This document shows positions 46,899-55,719 of a DNA stretch of 64,000 nt, one piece after another (the first letter of the stretch is position 1; every line of letters begins with the position of its first letter). The stretch comes from Neurospora crassa OR74A (Eukaryota; Ascomycota; Sordariomycetes; Sordariales; Sordariaceae): positions 2,480,001-2,544,000 of the forward strand of contig NC_026505.1 in the NCBI RefSeq assembly GCF_000182925.2. The letters run 5' to 3'. Under the pieces are notes generated by a model. The model had not been told where the DNA came from and searched no databases. It was given only the letters and a program-made list of their open reading frames with translations. A program made the position numbers and the translations under genes.

Positions 46899-48284
46899 AT
46901 GGCTTCGGAACCGCCGACGTCGACGGCGCTTGTCCGCAAGAGGACCGACACCGAGTTGATGCCACCGCCACCCCCTGCGAAAAAGATCAAACGGCCAAAG
47001 AGAGTCATCGATGAAGACAGCTATACCGATGCTCTATCTCACATTATTGCCCGCGACTTCTTTCCGGGCCTACAACAAGCAGAATCACAGCGAGAGTATC
47101 TGGATGCGCTGGAATCAAAGGACCCAGAATGGATTTCAAGCGCCACCCAGCGTCTGCAGCAAGCAATGACTCCCGGACGACATCAAACACCTAGCCGCTC
47201 GTTCCCCTCTGCTCCCACAGGCTCCGGTTCAGAAACGCCCATGGGCTACGCCGGCGACACCCCGATGAGTACGGTATCCTCGAGGACAGTGCAGGAAAAC
47301 AGCAAACTGGACACGAAAATGAGCCTAGGCGCATTCCAGGCGAGATACACTAGCGAGGACAACGAGAGTTTCTACAAGTTGCTGGATAAGCAAAACCAGA
47401 AGAGAGCAGAAAAGTACGCTTGGCTGTGGAACGGAAACAAGCTACCTTCCAAGCAACAACTCAAGCAACGGGAGGTGGAACAGAAGCTGCTCGAGAGCGG
47501 GAAGAGTCTGGTGGATGATGGTTTCAAGAAGGACCGTCTAGCGATCAAGAGCAAGGATGACGACCGACCAGCTGCCCCGGCACATTGGAAAGCAAAACCA
47601 AACAACGAACTGATGTTCGCACCCGAAGGTGTGGACGGGGTGTTGGAGACGCCGGCCGAGCGGACGCAGAGAGAATCACGAGCCGAGCCGAAGAGGATCA
47701 TTTACGAAAACACCAGAGTCCCGCAACCCTATGTGCCTCCCGAAGATAACCGAACAAGGGCTTCATCACCGTCACTCTCGGATGTTAGGAATGCGATTGC
47801 GGGCAATCGACGTGCTTGCGATACAGAGACCAGCGTCGGAGGAGGTGGCGAGACACCACGGATTAATGGCTACGCATTTGTCGATGACGAAGAACCAGAA
47901 CCTCAGCGGAAAACGTCCAAAACACCACTCCCGGTTATCGATCTTGGCCCAGGTGACGCAACGCCAAACCCGTTTCATCTTCAGGAGCAAAGAAAGAAGG
48001 AGGCGCTACATCATCGTATGGTGGAGCGGATATCACAATCAAAGAGAACGTCAGCGAAGCTAGGACTGACTGGAAAGGTGGAGCGTACGCCTGTACCGAA
48101 GTTCCCGAGCAGTCCCCGGGTTTCGGGCGGACTGACGCCGGCTGCCCAAAGGTTATGGAGCAAGATTGGTAGCTCCGGAGGTCGGACTCCCAGCTCGCCG
48201 TTTAGTGGTGAGATTACAAGGACACCAAGGGCTGCTGCAACGCCAAAAGTCAAGACATCTGGTCTGCGAAATCCGATGAAGTAA
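46899..48284 (+). CDS. ess2: ESS2 / DGCR14 family spliceosome-associated protein
   Basis: A 461-residue single-exon nuclear protein. The ATG at 46899 has a strong context (CACCATGG); the same frame is open upstream only from a TTG at 46851. ES2-family features in order: ALVRKR near the start, VIDEDSYTDALSHIIARDFFPGL, ESQREYLDALES, a TP/SP-rich stretch, MSLGAFQARYTSEDNESFYKLLDKQNQKRAEKYAWLW, NELMFAPEGVD, IIYENTRVP and a C-terminal region of TP/SP repeats ending LRNPMK. ES2 proteins (Bis1 in fission yeast, DGCR14 in man) join late spliceosomes; that role is taken from the family. Confidence 0.91.
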   Translation: MASEPPTSTALVRKRTDTELMPPPPPAKKIKRPKRVIDEDSYTDALSHIIARDFFPGLQQAESQREYLDALESKDPEWISSATQRLQQAMTPGRHQTPSRSFPSAPTGSGSETPMGYAGDTPMSTVSSRTVQENSKLDTKMSLGAFQARYTSEDNESFYKLLDKQNQKRAEKYAWLWNGNKLPSKQQLKQREVEQKLLESGKSLVDDGFKKDRLAIKSKDDDRPAAPAHWKAKPNNELMFAPEGVDGVLETPAERTQRESRAEPKRIIYENTRVPQPYVPPEDNRTRASSPSLSDVRNAIAGNRRACDTETSVGGGGETPRINGYAFVDDEEPEPQRKTSKTPLPVIDLGPGDATPNPFHLQEQRKKEALHHRMVERISQSKRTSAKLGLTGKVERTPVPKFPSSPRVSGGLTPAAQRLWSKIGSSGGRTPSSPFSGEITRTPRAAATPKVKTSGLRNPMK

Positions 48285-49031
48285 ACAAATGAGGAGGGAG
48301 GGGGGAAGGATAGACTGATGAAAGGATGAACGGAGGAGCGAGTTCTCTTGAGCAATATGATACCCAGACGACATGAGCGTCACACATAGAAGTTTGAAAT
48401 TAGGTAGAGGTACTTGGAAGAAACATGACGGCTACTGAGCCGGTTAGACGGTGTGTCGCTCTAGGATGAATTGGATTGGCTAGCAGAATGCTTGGGAATG
48501 AAGCCAGGTAGGCCGTATTCCAAGGTGCAAGTTTACATTGTACATAATGTATACGCCCCAAGTGGTAAGCGATGAGTGGACGATGAAAGATGAAAGATGA
48601 GAGGAACATGCCTAAGAATGGGTAAGGGTTGCATTACCAAGTTTCCGGGACGCTACCACGCTAGCAGGGGCCCCTGGACCGTTCTCACGATGCCGAGCCG
48701 AGTCCAAAAATTTGCGGCTCGACTTTGGCAGCGGCGTCCCTTCGGTCTCCCTCCCTCGTCACTACAACCTAAGTCACTTCAGCGCCCATCGTCCGCTATC
48801 TCCGGCACTTCATCCACTACCAAACACTTTATTTCTCCATACTCAACCCTCAGGTCACTCCGTCATTGCCTCGACCTACACTAAGTAGGTAGCTCCACTG
48901 GATTGGATGAGAGGATGCGACTGGGAGTGTAACCTTTCGTCCCATAATACGCCGCCTGATTCCTCACTCATCCTTTCCTTTCGTTATTCTTTTCAACTAC
49001 GTCATTGGTCTTGTCACATTCTATCCACAAC
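48285..49031. other. Intergenic region before Coq8
   Basis: 747 bp between two same-strand genes. A GC-rich patch near 48695-48730 contains a 6-bp inverted repeat, GAGCCG/CGGCTC. The last 100 bases look like the Coq8 leader. No gene was recognised. Confidence 0.35.
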
Positions 49032-51356
49032 ATGAGATTTGCCGACTTGCTTGTAGACCTGGCTGCCGTGGCTAATGCCTCCCGCTCCGTTGCCGGCAAA
49101 CACGTTGCGCTCCGGGCCAGCCAGATCGACAGATACACTAAGACGAGTAGTATTGCCAGCCTAGCCAAGGACCTTGGGAGAAGCAAGCAACAACACCAGC
49201 AGCAGCAGCAACATTATCAACAACAGAAACCGGAATCGCAACAGCAGGAGCAGAGACAGCAGGATGTGGCTCAGAGTCAGAGTCAGCAACCAGTACAGGG
49301 GGCGCGGGTTGAAGAGGTTATTCAGGTGAAGGAAGAGGTGCCGGTTGAGCAGCCTTCAGCATCGGTTGCTGCCCAGCCCAAGATTCCCCCATCAACACTG
49401 GTATCTGAGGCCAGGGTGTCTGCCGCTACGCCAGAGTCTCAAAAGTCGACTTCCAAACCGTTCACTCCTGCACCATGGGCAGACCGGAAACCCCTTCCTC
49501 AGCCCAGTCCCTTCCCCAAACCACCAAGAATCGGCGTCAAGAGCATAATACCGGGGATACCAGCCGACCTGGCAGCCCTGAAGGGCGGGGCCAATAGTGA
49601 AGAAGCTGGTGTCGATCTCAGCAGCATTTTCATGACGAACAAGGGTTCCAAGATTCTGGAGGAGTTGAGCAAGGAGCCTACCGTTCCCGCAGTTGAGATT
49701 ACTCCTGAGCCGGTTCCTGCCGTTGTCCCGGAACTTAAGACGACCGAGGTTGAGGTTAAGGCGGAGGAGGAAGTCCAGGTCACTCAGCCACTAGTAGAAC
49801 AGGAATCAGTCCAGACGGTCGTTGAAGAGGCCAGGCAGCCCAAGCCGGAAGAGAAGCCGATTCCGGTCGCGGAAGCCCCGGCGAGCACGCCAGCTCCTCC
49901 CCCGGCTGCCGTGAAGCCCACACCACAAGAGACAAAGGCAACTAAGCTTTCGCAAGAGGACGCAGACTTGGTTGCCGAGCTCACAGGCTCGCCTCTCCCA
50001 GCCTCTACCCGCCACGAACTCCGCGAGTCCAAGGTCCCAGCCTCCCGCATCAGCAGACTATGGAACTACGGCGGTCTCGCCGCCGGAATGATGGCCGGCG
50101 CTATCGGCGAAGGTTTCAGCCGAGCCATCGGCGGCGGCAGCTCCGGGTCCGTCATGCTCAGCCCGGGCAACGTCGAGCGGCTGGTCTCCCGTCTTTCTCG
50201 GATGCGTGGCGCGGCCCTCAAGCTGGGGCAGATGATGTCGATCCAAGACTCCAAGATGCTTCCACCGACAATCCAAGAGGTCTTCCAGCGCGTCCAGGAT
50301 CGAGCCGACTACATGCCGGCCTGGCAGCGCGACCGGGTTTTGGTCTCCAACCTGGGCGCCGACTGGCGCTCCCTGTTCGACGAGTTCGAAGAGAAACCCA
50401 TCGCGGCCGCCTCCATTGGCCAAGTCCACCGCGCCACGCTCAAGTCCAATGGCGCCCGCGTCGCCGTCAAGATCCAATTCCCCGGCGTTGCTGACTCCAT
50501 TAACTCGGACCTCGACAACCTCGCCATCCTGCTGGCCGCCACCAAGCTTCTCCCCAAAGGCCTGTATCTGAACAAGACCATCGACAATGCGCGCACCGAG
50601 CTGGCGTGGGAATGTGATTACTTGAGGGAAGCCGAGTGCGGCGCCCGTTACAGGGAACTCCTTGCCGCGGATGGGCAAGAAGACGCCGTCTTCGCCGTCC
50701 CGCACATCTACGCGGAAGCCTCAGGCAAGCAAGTCCTTACCATGGAGTGGATGGATGGCGTGGGCGTCACGCGCGTCAAGGACTTCTCGCAGGAACAAAA
50801 GGACTGGATCGGCACCCAGATCTTGCGCCTCTGTCTGCGCGAGATCACCGAGTTCAAGTTCATGCAGACGGATCCCAACTGGACCAACTTCTTGTACAAC
50901 CCCGAAAAACAACGGCTGGAGCTGCTCGACTTTGGCGCTAGCCGAGAATACCCGGAGGAGTTCATCTCGCTGTATATCCGCCTGCTCGAAGCCGCGTCGC
51001 GGGGTGATCGCCCCGCGGTCAAGTCCCTCTCTGAAGAGCTGGGGTATCTGACGGGTCATGAGAGTAGAGCGATGCTGGAGGCGCATATCACTAGTGTCGT
51101 TACACTGGCTGAGCCGTTCCTGCAGAGTGCGCCGGAAGTGTATGATTTCAGAGATCAGACGATTACGGAGAGGGTCAAAGCGCAGATCCCCGTCATGATC
51201 CATGAGAGGCTGGCACCGCCGCCGGAAGAGACGTATAGCTTGCACAGGAAGCTCAGTGGGGCGTTTTTGTTGTGCGCGAGGCTGGGGAGTAGGGTCAGGT
51301 GTAGGGAGATGTTTGAGAAGGCTTTGGAGAAGACGGAGTATTTCGGGAAGAAGTGA
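49032..51356 (+). CDS. coq8: Coq8 / ADCK3 atypical kinase for ubiquinone synthesis
   Basis: A UbiB-family ATPase of the mitochondrial inner membrane needed to keep the coenzyme Q synthesis complex together. Single exon, 774 residues; the ATG at 49032 is the first in frame (upstream only TTG). The N-terminal 330 residues are poorly conserved: a possible presequence, a Gln-rich run (about 55-95) and Pro/Glu/Val-rich low complexity. The catalytic part starts near 335: [22 protein letters not shown], then the diagnostic KxGQ motif (KLGQ, 397-400) in [17 protein letters not shown], the Ala-rich loop [24 protein letters not shown]-like and [10 protein letters not shown], and the LDFGASREY metal-binding segment. 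All UbiB hallmarks are intact. Confidence 0.95.
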   Translation: MRFADLLVDLAAVANASRSVAGKHVALRASQIDRYTKTSSIASLAKDLGRSKQQHQQQQQHYQQQKPESQQQEQRQQDVAQSQSQQPVQGARVEEVIQVKEEVPVEQPSASVAAQPKIPPSTLVSEARVSAATPESQKSTSKPFTPAPWADRKPLPQPSPFPKPPRIGVKSIIPGIPADLAALKGGANSEEAGVDLSSIFMTNKGSKILEELSKEPTVPAVEITPEPVPAVVPELKTTEVEVKAEEEVQVTQPLVEQESVQTVVEEARQPKPEEKPIPVAEAPASTPAPPPAAVKPTPQETKATKLSQEDADLVAELTGSPLPASTRHELRESKVPASRISRLWNYGGLAAGMMAGAIGEGFSRAIGGGSSGSVMLSPGNVERLVSRLSRMRGAALKLGQMMSIQDSKMLPPTIQEVFQRVQDRADYMPAWQRDRVLVSNLGADWRSLFDEFEEKPIAAASIGQVHRATLKSNGARVAVKIQFPGVADSINSDLDNLAILLAATKLLPKGLYLNKTIDNARTELAWECDYLREAECGARYRELLAADGQEDAVFAVPHIYAEASGKQVLTMEWMDGVGVTRVKDFSQEQKDWIGTQILRLCLREITEFKFMQTDPNWTNFLYNPEKQRLELLDFGASREYPEEFISLYIRLLEAASRGDRPAVKSLSEELGYLTGHESRAMLEAHITSVVTLAEPFLQSAPEVYDFRDQTITERVKAQIPVMIHERLAPPPEETYSLHRKLSGAFLLCARLGSRVRCREMFEKALEKTEYFGKK

Positions 51357-51695
51357 GTGAGGTGTATGTATGATACTACTGTGGCTGGAAGTCGGGCTGG
51401 TAGGGATAGATTTGGAGGGTTAGACCAGAGTTTCTGCAAGTGATTCTTTCTTCTTTCCTGTACATCTCGGCCGAATGTTCTCTGTTATAGGGAATCTACC
51501 GAGTAAGATCACCTCAAAAAGCATAGCCAGCACTTGTGGGGTGATTTGTAACAATATTTGTGAATATTACCATTCCAACCTTTTGCGCGCCTGCTTCATC
51601 TATCAGTCCTTGATACCTAGGTATGTCTCCCATGCAGCCATTTATAGTATACCCCCAGTGTTTCAAGCAAGCAATAATCCACTCTTCCCCTTCGT
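51357..51695. other. Convergent 3' region, Coq8 / Rrp36
   Basis: 339 bp containing both 3' ends. Nothing else was seen. Confidence 0.35.
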
Positions 51696-52496
51696 TTACC
51701 TATCCTCAGCCGTCCGTCTCGCCAACGGCAACGCCTTCTTCTCCTTGCCTGCAATCTTCTTCCTCTTGCGCTCAATCGCCTTATCGACCTGGCTCTTCTT
51801 CATGCTCGCGAACTGCTCCACAAGCAACTGCTTCTTCTGCTCTGACTTCTTCAAGTAGAAGGGCGTCTTGCCCTGCTTGATGAGCTCCTTCTCCTTCTTC
51901 TTGTGCTCCGACAACAGCTCGCGCTCCTTATCCTTGCGGGCGCGCGCCTTCTTCTTGCTCTCCATCGACAGGAGCGCCCGCTGCAGCTCCTCCTTTTCGT
52001 TGGCATCTTTCGTCTTCTTGATGGCCATCCGCAGCTGCTTCATCTCGTCCTCCTGGTAGTCGTCCAGGAACGAGTAGGCTTTGCGCGCCTTGATCTCATC
52101 TACTACGCTTTTACCGGAGCTGCCGCCGATGCCGGGGGGCGCGAACCGTGGGTCCCGGGATTTGGGCTTGGCGGGCTCGTTGGCGAGAAAGTCGCGACGC
52201 CGAGAAACGGGTTTTTTGGAGGTCGTCTCGACGGGCGCGTGCTTGTTGGTGCGGTGGTGCTTCTCGACCTTGGCCTTCATGCCCTTTTCGATCTCGGTCT
52301 TCCAGTTGGGCTCTTCTTTCTCTTCATCGTCATCGGAGCCGTCCTCATCGCCGCCCTTCTTCTTCTTCTTTTTCTTCAGTGCGCCGAGAGAGGCTTGGGC
52401 TCGGGCGAGAGCACCGAATGAGAGCTGCGAGGCGTCGATGCCGGCGCCGCCGTGCTCTGAGGGTGCGTCGGAGTCCTGTTATTGAGCATTAGTCGT

Positions 52497-52560
<64 letters not shown>

Positions 52561-52839
52561 TGATAGTATTGTTTTTTTGTGCCCATTTGAAGAAAACAGA
52601 AAAAAAACAAAAACCCTTACATCGTCACTGCCTGGTTCACTGCCCTCCTCAATCTCTTCATCCTCCTCCTCCTCCTCGGTGTCGCTGCCTGTGTGAAAGC
52701 CGCCGCCTTCTTCCTCACTAGGGGCCTCATCTGAGCTCCCCTCCACATCCGAGTCGGGCTCGGCTTCAAATCTCGGACGAACACGTCTCTGGAGCTTAGC
52801 ACCCAGCGTAGGGGCAGCTTTTCGCTTGACCGCAGGCAT
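51696..52839 (-). CDS. rrp36: Rrp36, 90S pre-ribosome / SSU processome factor
   Basis: A nucleolar protein needed for early cleavages of pre-rRNA on the way to 18S rRNA. Exons 52839-52621 and 52475-51696; the 145-nt intron has a GTAAGG donor and an ACTAATGCTCAATAACAG 3' end. The product is 332 residues. Exon 1 is a basic start (MPAVKRKAAPTLGAKLQRR) followed by a very acidic region. Exon 2 opens DSDAPSEHGGAGID, then SFGALARAQASLG, a Lys run, and the conserved core: RRRDFLANEPAKPKSRDPRF, KAYSFLDDYQEDEMKQLRMAIKK, and a Lys/Arg-rich coiled coil with GKTPFYLKKSEQKK and IERKRKKIAGKEKK. The family match is very good. The intron carries a long homopolymer (listed separately). Confidence 0.93.
52499..52560. 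repeat. T51/A11 homopolymer tract inside the Rrp36 intron
   Basis: On the plus strand 51 T (52499-52549) run straight into 11 A (52550-52560). In the Rrp36 transcript this becomes U11 followed by A51, ending about 23 nt before the 3' splice site. Exact length may be affected by sequencing slippage. Confidence 0.85.
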
Positions 52840-53373
52840 TTCTTACTCTTTTCGGGTCCACAATTTCGTCCTTTATAAGTTCTATCCTGTCTCTGGTGGC
52901 AGTGACAACTTTGTTGTGCGTTTGATTTGAGATGGTTACCCTTTTACGAGGGAACAAACAGCAGCGGGTGAAGAAAAGGTATGAGTGAAGTCACATGGAT
53001 ATGTGTATGTAGTTGGTTGTCGAATTGGCGTTGAAAGTTCTGCCGCCTGCGAGTGAAGCAACATTGCCCCGCTTTGACGGGTTTTCTCAATGTATGATTG
53101 GCTAGATTCCTAACCGATATTTTGCCCGTCCCCTGAAAAGCACAGAGGCCGCAAACAGGCGTACAACATCACTTCTTGATAAAAGTGTGACATCTCATTC
53201 ACTGAGTTGTTTGGAGGTCCAGGAACACGGCTTATTGGATATTTATTACCGCACATCTTCCTCAACAGCTGTGGCCTACAGCTGAATGCGAGCCGGGCCG
53301 ACTTCAAGCACCTTGGAGCCAAGTGGTCCGTAGCGGCACCTTTTTGCACCGGCCTCGTCTTTTTATCTCAAGG
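52840..53373. promoter_or_regulatory. Divergent upstream region, Rrp36 / HAD-domain gene
   Basis: 534 bp between divergent starts. No TATA box or repeat stands out. Confidence 0.35.
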
Positions 53374-55299
53374 ATGATGATGAACAGATTACGAATATTC
53401 AACACACCAGGTCGCTTTCGTCTCACAAAGGACTGGCAACTATTGCCAACTACACCATTATTGCCTTACTTGCCTCGCAATAAATATTTCAACACATACA
53501 AACCGTTCTTGGCCAACCAACCTTCGACGAGGTGCATTCATACGGCTGAAGACAGTTTTGAGGCGGATAAACTGTGCTCTGTGTTTGGCGTACAACACCT
53601 GGCTAAGAAGGGAACCGCACAATCAAACGAGACATTACCAGGCCCCTCAGAACCGTCTCACCAGGCGGCTGGAGAACAGGGCAGAGTGGCTTCCGCTGGA
53701 AAGGGTCAAAGGGGCAGCAAAAACGGAAACGAAACGCAGGAGCAAAGAAGGTGTCAAAGGCTGGGTCAGCAGCAGGACAAACTACAACGACAACAACAAC
53801 AGCCTCAAGACGGTCTTAAGGCACAAATACAGCAAACAGTGGACCAAATGGATCACAATCACTTCGGCTACCAGCCGGGTTACCCGCCAATATGGCAGGG
53901 GGAGTTTGTTCAGCAGCAGCAACAACAACAACAATACCAATACCAAAACCAACAGCACTATCCTCGGCAAGAGCAATATGGCATGGGATATGCGCCGCCC
54001 CCAAATATGGGCTATGGCTTCATCCCTCCTACTCATCTCAACACCTTCGCCCCAGGAACGACCATACCGCATTGGCAACAACCTCTGCCGCCGTTCTACT
54101 CGGGAGCAGGAACACGAAGTTACCATACCAACACCAACAACAACAACAACAACAACAACAACAGGCCTCAGGTCCCTCAGCCCGCTGGTTGCTATCGCTC
54201 CAGGAGTCCCGGACCCTACTCACGAGTAAGACAATACAGCAATAGCAACAACAACAACACCTACACCAACAACACACACCCAGACTTTTATCGCCCCAGG
54301 AGTCCTGGACCTTACTCACGAGGAGGAAGACGAGGACAGTACAACAATAACAACAACAATAACATCAACAACCACCATAGCCAGCAACAGCAAATACCGC
54401 CCACCTCCAGGCCCTCTCATCCGCCCAAGCTCAACAAGAAGGCCAAAGCCCGCGAAGCAGCAGCCCGCGAAGCCTTAGCCCAAGCCCAAGCCCAACGAAC
54501 CACCACCACCATGATGATGCCCGCATCATCCTCTTTCATCCCGCCGCAAGGAGGAGGCACCCCGCGAGAAGGCAGGGACCCCATCGTGCCTCCCTCGCGC
54601 GCCTCCGGCGGCATCCCCGAGCCCAGCCACGCCTACAAGATCCGGGCCTCCTTCCTCGCTCGAGAGGTCCCCCAGCCGCGTCCGATTCTGGTGGTGATCG
54701 ACCTGAACGGCACGCTCTTGCACCGGCCCAGCCGCAAGCGGCCCTCCAAATTCGTCGAGCGGCCCTTTGCCAGGGACTTTTTGAAATACTGCATCGACAC
54801 GTTCAAGGTGGTGATTTGGTCCAGCGCCCGGCCGCAGAACGTGGAGATGATGTGCCAGCAGCTGTTGACGGAGGAGCAGCTGGGCAAAGTGGTGGCGATC
54901 TGGGCACGGGACAAGTTCGGGCTGACGCAGGCGGACTTTAACACGCGGGTGCAGTGCTACAAGCGGTTGACGATGCTGTGGGAGGACCCGACGGTGGCGG
55001 CGTCAAACCCGGAGGGAGAGCCGTGGAATCAGGGCAATACGGTGCTGATTGACGACAGTGCGGAGAAGGCGAGGAGCGAGCCGTATAACTGCATTACGCT
55101 GCCGGAATTTGTGGGGGATTTGAACGAGAAGCCGGAGGTGCTGCCGATGGTGCGTGAATATCTTAACATTCTAGCCCACCAGGCGGATATCAGCACTTAT
55201 ATCAGGGTGAAGCCATTCAACATCAGCGAGGATAGCAGCGGGGCCGTAACCGGACACGAGGGTGTTGCTCTCGCTTCTACTCCAGCTGCGGCTCAATAG
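53374..55299 (+). CDS. Q/N-rich protein with C-terminal FCP1-like (NIF) HAD domain
   Basis: A 641-residue single-exon protein; the start is one of three consecutive ATGs at 53374, 53377 and 53380. Residues 1-60 are basic and lack acidic residues, like a mitochondrial presequence. Residues about 120-350 are extremely Gln/Asn-rich with runs of both, plus two near-identical SPGPYSR segments. The C-terminal 200 residues are an FCP1-homology/HAD fold: PILVVIDLNGTLLHRPSRK, RPFARDFLKYC, FKVVIWSSARPQNVEMMC, VAIWARDKFG and NTVLIDDSAEKA. The first motif is DLNGT (443-447), so the second Asp of the phosphatase DxDxT signature is Asn. That may weaken phosphatase activity or mark a binding role, as in the related Tim50. 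I do not recognise a named gene. Confidence 0.8.
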   Translation: MMMNRLRIFNTPGRFRLTKDWQLLPTTPLLPYLPRNKYFNTYKPFLANQPSTRCIHTAEDSFEADKLCSVFGVQHLAKKGTAQSNETLPGPSEPSHQAAGEQGRVASAGKGQRGSKNGNETQEQRRCQRLGQQQDKLQRQQQQPQDGLKAQIQQTVDQMDHNHFGYQPGYPPIWQGEFVQQQQQQQQYQYQNQQHYPRQEQYGMGYAPPPNMGYGFIPPTHLNTFAPGTTIPHWQQPLPPFYSGAGTRSYHTNTNNNNNNNNNRPQVPQPAGCYRSRSPGPYSRVRQYSNSNNNNTYTNNTHPDFYRPRSPGPYSRGGRRGQYNNNNNNNINNHHSQQQQIPPTSRPSHPPKLNKKAKAREAAAREALAQAQAQRTTTTMMMPASSSFIPPQGGGTPREGRDPIVPPSRASGGIPEPSHAYKIRASFLAREVPQPRPILVVIDLNGTLLHRPSRKRPSKFVERPFARDFLKYCIDTFKVVIWSSARPQNVEMMCQQLLTEEQLGKVVAIWARDKFGLTQADFNTRVQCYKRLTMLWEDPTVAASNPEGEPWNQGNTVLIDDSAEKARSEPYNCITLPEFVGDLNEKPEVLPMVREYLNILAHQADISTYIRVKPFNISEDSSGAVTGHEGVALASTPAAAQ

Positions 55300-55719
55300 G
55301 AATGTTCAGGATAGAGCATAGGAAATAATGAGATGGGAGTTCTCGGTTGGACATGATCATACCCGGTAGACTAGACTGGTTACAGCGAATACGACTTCGA
55401 AATGAGGATAACTTTCATGGAACATGCATGGTTCACCACACTTTATTATGCATTTACGGGAATGGAATAGCAATTGGCCATGAAAACAACTTTTATCGGA
55501 GATTTCGACAGGTTACTAGCATCTACTAAAGACTCATTCATCGGCGACGACTATCCATCAGCGAGCGATACACATGAGCTCATGAGAAAAAGGGGCAAAA
55601 ACGGCTTGTCCTTCGAAACCCATCAATATTTGTTCATCAAGTCATCATAAAATCCCGTAGTCTAGTAAACTCCTGTTGGTATAACCTCCTTCCTTAAATT
55701 AATTTGTTCGTGGTATCGT
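55300..55719. other. Convergent 3' region, HAD-domain gene / eEF1B-gamma
   Basis: 420 bp containing both 3' ends. Nothing else was seen. Confidence 0.35.

Noticed and set aside
48695-48730. GC-rich inverted repeat GAGCCG/CGGCTC
   Set aside because: Only six base pairs with a long loop and no T-run after it; not enough for any element.
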